64,000 bases of DNA from Actinomadura opuntiae (GCF_030283205.1 NZ_JASNWF010000034.1:1-64000), one strand, 5' to 3'. Numbered from the stretch's first letter, positions 51,778 through 60,734 are shown. The notes: a model not told the origin generated them from the letters alone. Numbers and translations are program-made.

Positions 51778-53046
51778 CTAGGTCAGATCATCCAGTGCCT
51801 CGGCCGCGCGGTGGCAGTCGTGGAAGGTGCAGTACAGCGGCACGGGGGCGAGCCGCACGACGTCCGGCTCGCGCGCGTCGGCGACCACGCCGCGGGTCTC
51901 GGCGAGCCGCCGGACGAGCCCGCCGGCGCCGGGGACCCGCAGCGACAGCTGGCTGCCGCGCGCCGCCGGGTCGTCCGGAGTGATCACCTGGACGCCGCGC
52001 AGCGGCGCGAGCCGGGCCGCGAGGTAGCCGGTGAGCCGCTCGCTGCGTGCGCGCAGCGCGTCCATCCCGATCCGGTCGAAGATCTCCAGGGAGGCCAGCA
52101 CCGGCGCCAGCGCGAGGATCGGCGGGTTGGACAGCTGCCAGGCGTCGGCGGAGGCGGGCGGCGCGATGTCGGGGTCCATCCGGAACCGGACCGACGGCTC
52201 GGTGCCCCACCAGCCCGCCAGCTTCGGCACCGACGGATCGGCGACGTGCCGCTCGTGGACGAAGCAGCCGGCGACCGCCCCCGGCCCGCTGTTGAGGTAC
52301 TTGTAGGTGCACCAGGCGGCGAAGTCGACGTCCCAGTCGTGCAGCCGCAGCGGGACGTTCCCGGCGGCGTGCGCGAGGTCCCAGCCGACGACGGCGCCGG
52401 CGGCGCGGCCCGCCTTGGTGATCGCGGGCATGTCCATGAGCTGGCCGGTCAGGTAGTTGACGCCGCCGAGCATGAGGAGCGCGACGGTCCCGCCCTCGCG
52501 TTCGAGGAACGCCAGGACGTCCTCGGTGCGCAGGTTGTCCTCGCCGTCGCGGGGCCGCAGCCGCACGACGGTGGCGGCGGGGTCGAGCCCGTGGTGGATC
52601 GCCTGGCTGGCGACCGCATAGGAGTCGGACGGGAACGCCGAGTCCTCGATGACGATGCGGGTGCGGTCGCCGGAGGGCCGGTAGAAGCTCGCCATCATCA
52701 GGTGCAGGTTGACCGTCAGCGAGTTCATCGCGACGACCTCGTGCGGCAGGGCGCCGACGAGGCGGGCGGCGGGCTCGCGGAGCAGCTCGTGGTAGTCGAC
52801 CCACGGGCGGCGTGCCTGAGTGTGGCCCTCGACGGCGAGCCGCGCCCAGTCGTCGAGCTCCTCGCGCAGGCGGCCCGCGACCGCCTTCGGCTGGAGGCCG
52901 AGGGAGTTGCCGGCGAAGTAGGCAGCCTCCGGGTACATTCCGCCGGGCGCGGGCGGGATGAGGAACTCCTCGCGCAGCGACGGCAGCGGGTCGGTCTCGT
53001 CCAGGCGCAGCGCCTCGCGCTCCCTGGCCTCCCGCTCGGCGCTCAC
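51778..53046 (-). CDS. kynU: kynureninase
   Basis: PLP enzyme that cleaves kynurenine or 3-hydroxykynurenine to (3-hydroxy)anthranilate and alanine. The 422-residue product has YFAGNSLGLQPKAV near the start, VVGWDLAHAAGNVPL for PLP binding and the Schiff-base Lys in WCTYKYLNSGPGAVAG (about residue 230). The C-terminal domain with RGSQLSLRV is complete. GTG 53046 overlaps the ACMS decarboxylase stop (GTGA). It is the last gene of the leftward operon and feeds 3-hydroxyanthranilate to the dioxygenase encoded upstream. Confidence 0.94.
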   Translation of the reverse strand: MSAEREAREREALRLDETDPLPSLREEFLIPPAPGGMYPEAAYFAGNSLGLQPKAVAGRLREELDDWARLAVEGHTQARRPWVDYHELLREPAARLVGALPHEVVAMNSLTVNLHLMMASFYRPSGDRTRIVIEDSAFPSDSYAVASQAIHHGLDPAATVVRLRPRDGEDNLRTEDVLAFLEREGGTVALLMLGGVNYLTGQLMDMPAITKAGRAAGAVVGWDLAHAAGNVPLRLHDWDVDFAAWCTYKYLNSGPGAVAGCFVHERHVADPSVPKLAGWWGTEPSVRFRMDPDIAPPASADAWQLSNPPILALAPVLASLEIFDRIGMDALRARSERLTGYLAARLAPLRGVQVITPDDPAARGSQLSLRVPGAGGLVRRLAETRGVVADAREPDVVRLAPVPLYCTFHDCHRAAEALDDLT

Positions 53047-54098
53047 GACGCGCTCCCCGCGATCGCAGTGTCGGCGACGCCGGTATCGGCGGCGGGGACG
53101 GCGGTCGTGGGCGCGAAGAACGCCTGCGCGTTGCCGCCGAGCAGCTTGGCGCAGTCGGCGTCGTCCAGGCCGGGGCACGCCCGGATCGTCGCGCCCGGCT
53201 CCTGCTCGCCGAGCGGGAACGGGTAGTCGGTGCCCAGCATGACGTGGTCGGCGCCCATCACCTCGACCAGCAGCCGGAGCGCGCGCGGGTCGAACACGGC
53301 GGAGTCGACGAAGAACCGGTCGGTGTACTCCGACGGCGGTCGCGGCGAGTCGGCGCGGACGATGTCGCGCCTGTGCCAGGCGTTGTCGGCCCGTCCGAGC
53401 GTGAAGGCGAGGCTGCCGCCGCCGTGGCAGAAGCACAGCCGCAGCGACGCGGGGATCCGCTCGAACGCGCCGGACAGCATCAGCCCGAGGATGCTCAGCT
53501 GCGTCTCGGCGGGCATGCCCGACAGCCACGGAAGCATGTGGCCCTGCATCCGGTCGGCGCCGAGCATGTCCCACGGGTGCGCGAGCACGGGCAGGCCGAT
53601 CCGCGCGCAGTGCGCGAGGAACTCGACGATGCCGGGGTCGTCCAGGTTGCGGTCTCCGACGTGGTTGCCGATGTGCACGCCGCGGTGCCCGGCCGCCGCT
53701 GCGCGCGTCGCGACCTCGCAGGCGAGCGCCGGGTCCTGGAGCGGGACCTGGCAGAGCGGCAGCAGCCGGTCCGGCGCGTCCGCGCAGAAGGCGAGGATGC
53801 GGTCGTTGACCAGGTCGCACCAGTCGGCGGCGCGGGACGGATCGGCCGCGTACCCGAACATCAGCGGGGTGGACGAGACGGCCTGGACGTCGACGCCGGC
53901 GGCGTCCATGTCGGCCACCCGCCGCACGGGGTCCCACAGCCCCTCCTCGACCGGCCGGTACTCCCGGTCGCCGCTCATCATCATGCCGGTGCCGTCGCCG
54001 TGGACGCGCAGCCAGGGCTCGCCGTCGTCGGTGAGGACCCGGCCCTCGGCGCGGCCGAGCCGGGGGAAGACATGGGCGTGGACGTCGATGACTGTCAC
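53043..54098 (-). CDS. 2-amino-3-carboxymuconate-6-semialdehyde decarboxylase (ACMSD)
   Basis: The amidohydrolase-fold enzyme removes CO2 from the unstable product of 3-hydroxyanthranilate dioxygenase, steering it away from quinolinate. The 351 residues have the zinc ligands HAHVFP at 7-9 (HxH), His in LAHPWDM, catalytic-site His in CFCHGGGSLAF and Asp in LGTDYPFPLGE. These are the ACMSD signatures. GTG start behind GGAG. Between the dioxygenase and kynureninase genes. Confidence 0.92.
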   Translation of the reverse strand: MTVIDVHAHVFPRLGRAEGRVLTDDGEPWLRVHGDGTGMMMSGDREYRPVEEGLWDPVRRVADMDAAGVDVQAVSSTPLMFGYAADPSRAADWCDLVNDRILAFCADAPDRLLPLCQVPLQDPALACEVATRAAAAGHRGVHIGNHVGDRNLDDPGIVEFLAHCARIGLPVLAHPWDMLGADRMQGHMLPWLSGMPAETQLSILGLMLSGAFERIPASLRLCFCHGGGSLAFTLGRADNAWHRRDIVRADSPRPPSEYTDRFFVDSAVFDPRALRLLVEVMGADHVMLGTDYPFPLGEQEPGATIRACPGLDDADCAKLLGGNAQAFFAPTTAVPAADTGVADTAIAGSAS

Positions 54099-54123
54099 TG
54101 GAGCTCCGTCGAACGCGAGGGGG

Positions 54124-54696
54124 TCAGGCGCGCGGCGCCGTCTTCGGGACCATGGATTCGGGCCACCTGCGGCCCGGGTGGACGGCGCCGCAGTTCGGGC
54201 ACTTGCGATCGCTGCCGTAGAAGCCCTCGAAGGCGGGCGGCAGGTCGTCCACGATCGAGCGGACCTGGAGTTCGGCGCGGTGCAGGAGGTGGTGGCACTC
54301 GGTGCAGTACCACTCGAACGCCTCCGTGAGCCCCTCCGGCCGCGGGATCTCCACCACCAGGCCGATCGAGCCCTCCTCGGGCCGCTGCGGGGAGTGCCGC
54401 ACGTGCGGGGGCAGCAGGAACACGTCGCCCTCGTTGATCTGCAGGTCCGTGGGCGGCCTGCCCTCCTCCTCCATGACGCGCAAGACCATGTTGCCCTTGA
54501 GTTGGTAGAAGAACTCCTCGGTCGGGTCGTCGTGGAAGTCGGTGCGCTGGTTCGGCCCGCCGACCACCATGACGATCAGCCCGGCGTCGTCGAACACCTG
54601 GACGTTCCCGACCGGCGGCTTGAGCAGGTCGCGGTGCTCGTCGATCCACGCCTCGAAGTTGAAGGGGCGTCCGAACGTCAGCTGCGGCAGGGTCAT
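54124..54696 (-). CDS. 3-hydroxyanthranilate 3,4-dioxygenase
   Basis: The 190-residue cupin opens the ring of 3-hydroxyanthranilate. TDFHDDPTEEFFYQLKGNM holds the His and Glu iron ligands and LLPPHVRHSPQRP the second His. The C-terminus has CTECHH and CPNCG, the rubredoxin-like Cys4 iron site typical of bacterial enzymes. ATG 54696 overlaps the deaminase stop (ATGA). The set of neighbours confirms the assignment. Confidence 0.95.
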   Translation of the reverse strand: MTLPQLTFGRPFNFEAWIDEHRDLLKPPVGNVQVFDDAGLIVMVVGGPNQRTDFHDDPTEEFFYQLKGNMVLRVMEEEGRPPTDLQINEGDVFLLPPHVRHSPQRPEEGSIGLVVEIPRPEGLTEAFEWYCTECHHLLHRAELQVRSIVDDLPPAFEGFYGSDRKCPNCGAVHPGRRWPESMVPKTAPRA

Positions 54697-55127
54697 GCTC
54701 CGGCCTCCTCGCCGTTGCGTGGGATGTGGGCGACGCACGAGATCTCGATGAGCAGGTGCGGGTGGGGCAGTTGGTGGACCGCGACGGTGGTGCGGGCCGG
54801 GCCGGTCTCGTCGAAGTGCTCGCCGTAGACCTCGTTGTAGCCGCCGAAGTCGTTCATGCTCACCAGGTAGGTGGTGACGCTGACGACGTCGGACAGCCCT
54901 CCCCCGGCGGCCTCCAGCAGGTCGGCGATGTTCTCGATGACCGCGCGGGTCTGCTCGCGGATGTCGAGGTCGGTGACGCCCATCGGGTCGGCGCTCGCGC
55001 CGGCGAACGTGCCGTCGGGCCGCCGCGAGCTGGTGCCGGACACGAACACGAAGTCGCCGGCCCGCTTGACGTGGGGGAACCGCCCGCGCGGCTTGGCCTT
55101 GCCCTGGACGAGGATCGCGTCGCTCAC
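54693..55127 (-). CDS. 2-aminomuconate deaminase (RidA family)
   Basis: The 144-residue protein is of the YjgF/RidA fold with FVFVSGTSSRRPDGT, VIENIADLLEAAGGGLSDVV and HPHLLIEISCVA. In this operon it fits 2-aminomuconate deaminase, which turns aminomuconate into oxalocrotonate. The canonical RidA Arg is present in the final strand region only in altered form (IEISCVAHIPR), as in AmnD-type enzymes. GTG start overlapping the decarboxylase stop. Confidence 0.88.
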   Translation of the reverse strand: MSDAILVQGKAKPRGRFPHVKRAGDFVFVSGTSSRRPDGTFAGASADPMGVTDLDIREQTRAVIENIADLLEAAGGGLSDVVSVTTYLVSMNDFGGYNEVYGEHFDETGPARTTVAVHQLPHPHLLIEISCVAHIPRNGEEAGA

Positions 55128-55873
55128 CGGGTCGTCACCTCCACGGCGCCGAGGCCGGCGCCGGTGACGCGGACGTGGGCGTCCTTAGGTAGCGGGACGG
55201 CTGCGGTCGCGGCGCCCGCCAGCACCACCCAGCCGGGCTCCAATGCCATCCCGGCGCCGAGCGCGAGGCGGGCGGCGGCGCGCAGCGACCGGGCCGGGTC
55301 GCCGAGGATCGCGGCGGACGATCCGGTCTGCACCGGCCGCCCGTCGATCTCCATCAGCAGCCCGACGTTGGACAGGTCGCGCGGCTCATGCCAGGCGCCG
55401 AACCCGTACAGTGCGGCGGAGGCGTTGTCGGCGATCACGTCCGGGAGGGTGAACTTGAAGTCCTCGTAGCGCGAGTCGAGGATCTCGAACCCGACGGCGA
55501 CGCCCGCCACGGCCGACTCGACCTCGGCGACCGAGCGGACCTCGCGGCCGATCAGGTACACGATCTCCGGCTCGATGCGCGGATGGATGAGGTTCGACAG
55601 GTCCGCCGACTCACCGGCCTGCATCCCGTCGGTGAGCAGGCCCCAGATGACGTCGTCGACACCCATCTGGACCATCTTCGCGCGGCTGGTGAAGCCCATC
55701 TTGACGCCGGAGAACCGCTCCCCGCGCCGGATCCGGTGCTCGACCATCTCGCGCTGCACCGCGTAGGCGGTCGGCACGTCGAGCGGCGCGGCGTCGCTGA
55801 GCTTCGGGATCGCGCGGACGTCGCGGACGGCGTCGTCCAGCGTCGCGGCGAGCGCGTGCACGTCAACGGTCAC
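55124..55873 (-). CDS. 4-oxalocrotonate decarboxylase
   Basis: The 249-residue FAH-like enzyme has FSGVKMGFTSRAKMVQMGV, HPRIEPEIVYLIGREV with metal-binding Glu residues, and EILDSRYEDFKFTLPDVIADNAS. It decarboxylates 2-oxo-3-hexenedioate to 2-oxopent-4-enoate. It and the next gene are paralogues (about 250-266 residues); I assign decarboxylase here because EDFKFTLPDVIADN is typical of that branch. Both genes overlap by GTGA. Confidence 0.85.
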   Translation of the reverse strand: MTVDVHALAATLDDAVRDVRAIPKLSDAAPLDVPTAYAVQREMVEHRIRRGERFSGVKMGFTSRAKMVQMGVDDVIWGLLTDGMQAGESADLSNLIHPRIEPEIVYLIGREVRSVAEVESAVAGVAVGFEILDSRYEDFKFTLPDVIADNASAALYGFGAWHEPRDLSNVGLLMEIDGRPVQTGSSAAILGDPARSLRAAARLALGAGMALEPGWVVLAGAATAAVPLPKDAHVRVTGAGLGAVEVTTR

Positions 55874-56670
55874 GATTCCTCCCCGTCCTGGTCGGTACGG
55901 CCGAAGGCGACGCGGACGTCGCCGAGGCCGTCGATGCGGGCTTCGAACACGTCGCCGGGCGCGGCGGGAACGACCGGGCCGAGAGCGCCGGTCAGCACCG
56001 TGTCACCGGCGCGCAGCGGGCGCCCGACGCGGGCGAGGGTGTCGGCGAGCCACAGCGCGGCGTTCAGCGGGTGGCCGAGGCACGCGGCGCCGGTGCCGCT
56101 GGACAGCTGCTCGCCGCGCCGCTCCAGCACCATCCCGCACAGCCGCAGGTCCACGTCCTCGAGCCGGACGGGCCGGTTGCCCAGCGCGTACATGCCGGAC
56201 GAGGCGTTGTCGGCGACGGTGTCGGCGAGCGTGATGTCCCAGTCGCGGATGCGGCTGCCGACGATCTCGATGGCCGGCAGCGCGAATGCCGTCGCGCGGA
56301 TCAGGTCGGCGACGGTGTGCCGCTCGTGGGTCAGGTCGTGCTCCAGGACGAGCGCGACCTCCGCCTCGACGCGCGGCTGCAGGACGGTTCCGGCCGGGAT
56401 CTCGTCGCCGTCCGGGACGGCCATGTCGGCGTACAGCATCCCGAAGTCGGGACTGTCGACGCGCATCTGCTGCTGCACGGCGCGGGAGGTGAGGCCGATC
56501 TTGCGGCCGGACAGCCGCCGCCCCTCCCCCAGCCACCGCTCGGTCATCCGGTCCTGCACGGCGTAGGCGTCGTCGGCGGTCGCGATGAGGTCGCGGACGG
56601 GCTCGCAGGGGACGCCCGAGGCGTAGGCGCCGAGGATGCGCTCGGCCGCCGCGTCGATGTCGCTGGTCAC
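55870..56670 (-). CDS. 2-oxopent-4-enoate hydratase
   Basis: The 266-residue FAH-like enzyme has LSGRKIGLTSRAVQQQMRVD, QPRVEAEVALVLEHDL, and IVGSRIRDWDITLADTVADNASS, the hydratase form of the same fold as the neighbouring decarboxylase. It adds water to 2-oxopent-4-enoate giving 4-hydroxy-2-oxovalerate. GTG 56670; the frame is open further upstream but homology starts here. It follows the aldehyde dehydrogenase gene by 11 bases. Confidence 0.85.
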   Translation of the reverse strand: MTSDIDAAAERILGAYASGVPCEPVRDLIATADDAYAVQDRMTERWLGEGRRLSGRKIGLTSRAVQQQMRVDSPDFGMLYADMAVPDGDEIPAGTVLQPRVEAEVALVLEHDLTHERHTVADLIRATAFALPAIEIVGSRIRDWDITLADTVADNASSGMYALGNRPVRLEDVDLRLCGMVLERRGEQLSSGTGAACLGHPLNAALWLADTLARVGRPLRAGDTVLTGALGPVVPAAPGDVFEARIDGLGDVRVAFGRTDQDGEES

Positions 56671-56681
56671 TTGGCTCGCTC

Positions 56682-58118
56682 TCAGATCTGGATGCACACG
56701 TTGACGGGCTCGGAGAAGAAGTCCAGTGAGTACTCTCCCCCTTCGCGGCCGATCCCGGAGGCCTTGACGCCGCCGAAGGGCGTGCGGAGGTCGCGCAGGT
56801 TCCAGCAGTTGACCCAGACGATGCCGGTCTCCACCTTCGGCGCGACGCGGTGCGCCCGGGACAGGTCGCGGGTCCACACGGTGGAGGCGAGGCCGTAGGG
56901 GCTGTCGTTGGCGAGCCGGAGCGCCTCGTCCTCGGTGTCGAACGGCGCGACGTGGCAGACCGGCCCGAAGATCTCCTCGCGGACGGTCCGGGCCGTCTCG
57001 GGGAGCCCGGTCAGGACGGTCGGCTCGACGTGGAAGCCGCCGTCGCGCTCGTCGCCGAACGACGGCGCGCCGCCGCCCGCCACCACGGTCGCGCCCTCCT
57101 CGCGGGCGAGCCGGTAGTACGACAGCACCTTGTCGCGGTGCGCGGCGGAGATCATCGGGCCGTAGTCCGCGAGTTCCCTGGCGCGCGCGCCGAGCCGTTC
57201 GACGAAGTCGTCGAAGACGGGGCGTTCGACGTAGACGCGCTCGGTGCACAGGCAGATCTGCCCGGAGTGGGTGAAAGACGAGCGGACCGTGCCGTCGACG
57301 GCGGCGTCGAGGTCGGCGTCGGCGAACACCAGCGCCGGGTTCTTGCCGCCGAGCTCGAACGAGACCGGTGTGACGTGGTCGGCGGCGTTGCGCATGATCG
57401 CCGACCCGGTCGCGGACTCGCCGGTGAAGGCGATGGCGTCGACGCCCGGATGCCCGGTGAGGAACTCCCCGGCCGCGCCGGGGCCGTGCCCGTGCACCAG
57501 GTTGAACGCGCCCGCCGGCAATCCCGCCTGGTCGATGACCTGAGCGAGCAGCGTCGCGGTGGACGGCGTCTCCTCCGACGGCTTGACGACGACCGCGTTC
57601 CCGGCGGCGAGCGCCGGCGCGACCTTCCAGGTCATCAGCAGCAGTGGCAGGTTCCAGGGCGAGATGATCGCGACGACGCCGAGCGGCCGCCGCACCGTGT
57701 AGTTCAGGGCCTGCCCGCCGCCGGCGCTCCAGCCCGGGACCTGCGTGGTGTAGGCGCGCTCGGGCCGCCCGTACAGCAGGTCGGCGTAGGCGCGGAAGTT
57801 GCCGATGGCGCGGGGCACGTCGACGGTCTCGGCGAACGCGCGCGGACGGCCGGTGTCGGCGATCTCGGCGTCCACGAACTCGGCGAACCGCGCCTGGATC
57901 CCGTCGGCGATGCGGCGCATCGCGGCGGCCCGCTCCTCGACGCCGGCCGCGCCCCAGGGTCCGCGCAGCGCCTCGCGCGCAGCCGCCACCGCGTCGTCGA
58001 CGACCTCGCGCGGCGCCTCCGGGACGGCGCCGATCTCCGCGCCGTCCGCGGGCGAGATCAGCGGGAAGGCCGGTCCGTCCGAACGGAACACGCCGCCGAC
58101 GTAGTGCTCAGCCTTCAT
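56682..58118 (-). CDS. 2-aminomuconate-6-semialdehyde dehydrogenase
   Basis: The 478-residue NAD-dependent aldehyde dehydrogenase has ISPWNLPLLLMTWK with the oxyanion Asn, FELGGKNPALVF with catalytic Glu, and SGQICLCTERVYV with catalytic Cys. This form belongs to the hydroxymuconate/aminomuconate semialdehyde dehydrogenases. It oxidises the ACMSD product before it cyclises to picolinate. AGGAG lies 4 bases upstream of the ATG. It is the first gene of the leftward seven-gene operon, divergent from the LysR gene. Confidence 0.92.
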   Translation of the reverse strand: MKAEHYVGGVFRSDGPAFPLISPADGAEIGAVPEAPREVVDDAVAAAREALRGPWGAAGVEERAAAMRRIADGIQARFAEFVDAEIADTGRPRAFAETVDVPRAIGNFRAYADLLYGRPERAYTTQVPGWSAGGGQALNYTVRRPLGVVAIISPWNLPLLLMTWKVAPALAAGNAVVVKPSEETPSTATLLAQVIDQAGLPAGAFNLVHGHGPGAAGEFLTGHPGVDAIAFTGESATGSAIMRNAADHVTPVSFELGGKNPALVFADADLDAAVDGTVRSSFTHSGQICLCTERVYVERPVFDDFVERLGARARELADYGPMISAAHRDKVLSYYRLAREEGATVVAGGGAPSFGDERDGGFHVEPTVLTGLPETARTVREEIFGPVCHVAPFDTEDEALRLANDSPYGLASTVWTRDLSRAHRVAPKVETGIVWVNCWNLRDLRTPFGGVKASGIGREGGEYSLDFFSEPVNVCIQI

Positions 58119-58179
58119 CCCGCTCCTCCATGACGCGACCTGCCCCGACGGTCAGATCCTCCGCCCGGACAGCTATGCC

Positions 58180-58192
58180 TTGCAAATACCAA
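58180..58192. promoter_or_regulatory. candidate LysR box (T-N11-A)
   Basis: TTGCAAATACCAA fits T-N11-A in the AT-richer middle of the divergent gap 58119-58233. TACGAT at 58209-58214 could be the -10 of the LysR gene. Confidence 0.35.
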
Positions 58193-58233
58193 AGATCCGC
58201 AGAGCTATTACGATGCTGTGATATCAAGGCGGC

Positions 58234-59163
58234 ATGCGTGCGATCGACCTGCTCAACGGGCGGCTCAAGCTGCGGCACCTGGTCCTCGTCGTCGCCATCG
58301 CCGACCAGGGCAGCGTGCTGCGCGCCGCCGAGCACCTGCGGCTGGCGCAGCCCGCGGTGACGCGCAGCCTGCGCGAGGTCGAGCACATCCTCGGCGTCGA
58401 GCTGTTCACCCGCGGCCCGCGCGGCGTGACGCCGACGATGTTCGGGGAGGCGTTCGTCGAGCACGCCCGGGCCGTGCTGGCCGAGCTGCGCCGCGCCGGC
58501 GAGCGGATCAGCGGCCTGGCCGACGGCGAGGTCGGCACCGTCACCATCGGCACCCTGCTGGCCGGCTCGAACGTGCTGCTGCCGCGCGCGATCGCGGCGC
58601 TGAAGAAGGACCGCCCCGGCATCACCGTGATCGTCCAGGAGGCCACCTTCGACGCGCAGGTGCCGCGGCTGCTGGACGGCGAGATCGACCTGATCCTCGG
58701 CCGCCTCAACCCCATCGGCGACCTGCGCGGACTGCGCCAGATCACGCTGTACGGCGAGCCGATCCGGCTGGTCGCCCGGCACGGCCATCCGGCCCGGTCG
58801 CGCGCCGGGCTCTCCCTCGCCGACCTGCTCGACTACCCGTGGGTGCTGCCGCTGGAGCAGACCGCGCTGCGCGCCGAGCTGGAGCAGGTGTTCCGCGCCG
58901 GGGGGCTGGAGCCGCCCGGCGACCTGGTGGAGTGCACGTCGGTGCTGACCGTCCGGACGCTGGTCCGCGATACCGACATGATCGCCGCGCTGCCGCAGCT
59001 GGTCGCCGAGACCGACGCCGACATCGCGCCGCTGCCGGTGCCGCTGGAGACCGTCCGCCGCCAGGTCGGCGTCACGCTGCCCGCGCACCGCGCGCCGACG
59101 CCGTCGGCCCGGCTGATGCTGGACCACCTGCGCCGCGAGGCCACGAAGATCGCGGCGGCCTGA
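58234..59163 (+). CDS. LysR family transcriptional regulator
   Basis: The 309-residue protein has the LysR helix-turn-helix at residues 12-70 (LRHLVLVVAIADQGSVLRAAEHLRLAQPAVTRSLREVEHILG) and a substrate-binding domain like that of the CbbR/GbpR group, with GEVGTVTIGTL and VLPLEQTALR. Divergence from the operon makes it the likely activator, with a pathway metabolite such as 3-hydroxyanthranilate or aminomuconate as inducer (inference). Its stop meets that of the convergent hydrolase with no gap. Confidence 0.93.
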   Translation: MRAIDLLNGRLKLRHLVLVVAIADQGSVLRAAEHLRLAQPAVTRSLREVEHILGVELFTRGPRGVTPTMFGEAFVEHARAVLAELRRAGERISGLADGEVGTVTIGTLLAGSNVLLPRAIAALKKDRPGITVIVQEATFDAQVPRLLDGEIDLILGRLNPIGDLRGLRQITLYGEPIRLVARHGHPARSRAGLSLADLLDYPWVLPLEQTALRAELEQVFRAGGLEPPGDLVECTSVLTVRTLVRDTDMIAALPQLVAETDADIAPLPVPLETVRRQVGVTLPAHRAPTPSARLMLDHLRREATKIAAA

Positions 59164-60042
59164 TCACAGCGAGCCGACCAGGCCCAGCAGCGCCTTGAAG
59201 GGCGCCGAAGCCGGATCGGCGAGGTCGAGCACCACGTCGAAGTGGTCGCGGTCCGGCACGACCATCGCCTCTCCCGCGCCCCACAGCGGCGCGAACGTCC
59301 GCGACTGCTCCACGAACCCGGCGCCGTCGTGCTCGGCGACCGCGACGACCGCCGGGCAGCGCCGCTCGCACGGCAGCAGCGCCGGGCTGAGCGCCGCCGC
59401 GCGCTCCACGTCCAGCTTCACGTACTCGTTGACGTAGACACGGGTGATCGGGCGGATGTCGAACAGCCCGCTGAACGGCATGGCCGCCTTCACCACGTCC
59501 TCGGGGAGCCCGAACTCCTCCTGCCAGCCGCCGACCATCGTCATGCCGGTGAGATGCCCGCCGGCGGAGCTGCCGCCGACCACGATCCGCTCGGGGTCGA
59601 GGCCGTGCTCGCGGCCGTGCCGGTGCACCCAGGCGATGGACGCGCGCACCTGCCGGACGATCTCCTCCAGCGTCGCCTTCGGCGCGAGCGTGTAGTCCGG
59701 CACCACCGTGGCGATGCCGTGCTCGTGGAGCGCGCGCGCCATGAACGACGAATCCGCCCGCGACAGCGCCATCCAGTAGCCACCGTGCAGGAACACGAAC
59801 ACCGGCCGCAGGCCGTCGTCGTCGACGCCCCACACGTCGAGCCGCTCGCTGCTTGCCTCGTCGTAGACGATCCCCGGGTGGCCGGGCAGCCCCTGCACGG
59901 CCGCCTCCGACTCGGCCCGGTAGCGGACCATGTGCCGCTCGAAGAGCTCAGGCCCGGCCTTGCGCCGCACGTTGTAGGCGACATCCAGTTCCTCGTCGCT
60001 CAGCTCGCTGCCCGGCCAGTCGTTCACGTCGACCACGACCAC
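59164..60042 (-). CDS. alpha/beta hydrolase, probable kynurenine formamidase
   Basis: The 292-residue hydrolase has the HGGYW oxyanion motif (HGGxW is typical of kynurenine formamidases), nucleophile Ser in VGGSSAGGH, an Asp in AEHDGAG and His in DRDHFDVV. N-terminal residues 13-45 (SDEELDVAYNVRRKAGPELFERHMVRY) also match arylformamidases. It would make kynurenine from formylkynurenine and so feed kynureninase. Transcribed leftward from its own promoter region; GAGG 5 bases before the GTG. Another esterase role is possible. Confidence 0.78.
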   Translation of the reverse strand: MVVVDVNDWPGSELSDEELDVAYNVRRKAGPELFERHMVRYRAESEAAVQGLPGHPGIVYDEASSERLDVWGVDDDGLRPVFVFLHGGYWMALSRADSSFMARALHEHGIATVVPDYTLAPKATLEEIVRQVRASIAWVHRHGREHGLDPERIVVGGSSAGGHLTGMTMVGGWQEEFGLPEDVVKAAMPFSGLFDIRPITRVYVNEYVKLDVERAAALSPALLPCERRCPAVVAVAEHDGAGFVEQSRTFAPLWGAGEAMVVPDRDHFDVVLDLADPASAPFKALLGLVGSL

Positions 60043-60167
60043 CCACCCCTCCCCGGTCCGCCCCAGCCTCCCGCCACCGCGCCGGATCGATCAAATACCG
60101 GTCTCGTCCTCCGCTATGACCATCGCGCTATGCCCATACCGGCTCGGCCGACTCCGCGACCCGGCCG

Positions 60168-60734
60168 TCCGCCCCGAAGACCATCGAGGACGACGGGACC
60201 GGGGAGGTGTCGTCCTCGCCCATGGTCAGCGTCGGAGCGCACCTGCCCGGGCAGACGGTGCTCGTCCGCTCGTACTCCAAGTCGCACGGCCCTGACCTGC
60301 GCATCGCCGTGATCGGCGGCGCGGCCGAACCGGTGGAGCGCGTCCGCGTCCTGCGCAGCTTCGGCACCGGCTGGACGAGCCGCATCCTGCAGGACGCGCT
60401 GGCGCACCTGCTGACCGATCCGGCGGCCGTCGCGGCCGTCGCCCGGGCTCGCGCCGCCTACGCGGAACGCCGTGAAAGCCTGGCGTCCGCCCTCGCGGAA
60501 CGCGGCGTCGCCACCGGGAACCGGGACGGGCTCATGCTGTGGGTCCCGGTCGCCGACGAGTCCGCCGCGCTGGTCACGCTCGCGGCGCACGGGGTCGCCG
60601 CCGTCCCGGGCAGCCGGTACCAGATCGTCCCGGCCGGCGCCCATGTCCGGATCGCGACCAGCCGCCTCCCCGACGCCCCGCTCAGCGTCGCGGAGCTGGC
60701 CGACCTCATGGCACTGGCGGCGCGTCCTCACTGA
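60168..60734 (+). pseudogene. 3' half of a PLP aminotransferase (MocR/class I type)
   Basis: The plus-strand frame reads TIEDDGTGEVSSSPMVS... then VRSYSKSHGPDLRIAV with the Schiff-base Lys, FGTGWTSRILQDALAHLL and a C-terminal domain ending at TGA 60734. The family normally has about 200 more residues (and a winged helix in MocR) before this point; left of about 60168 the similarity stops and no start is present. A GTG at 60207 cannot give a working fold. The 3' end overlaps the convergent NUDIX gene by 29 bases. Confidence 0.7.
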
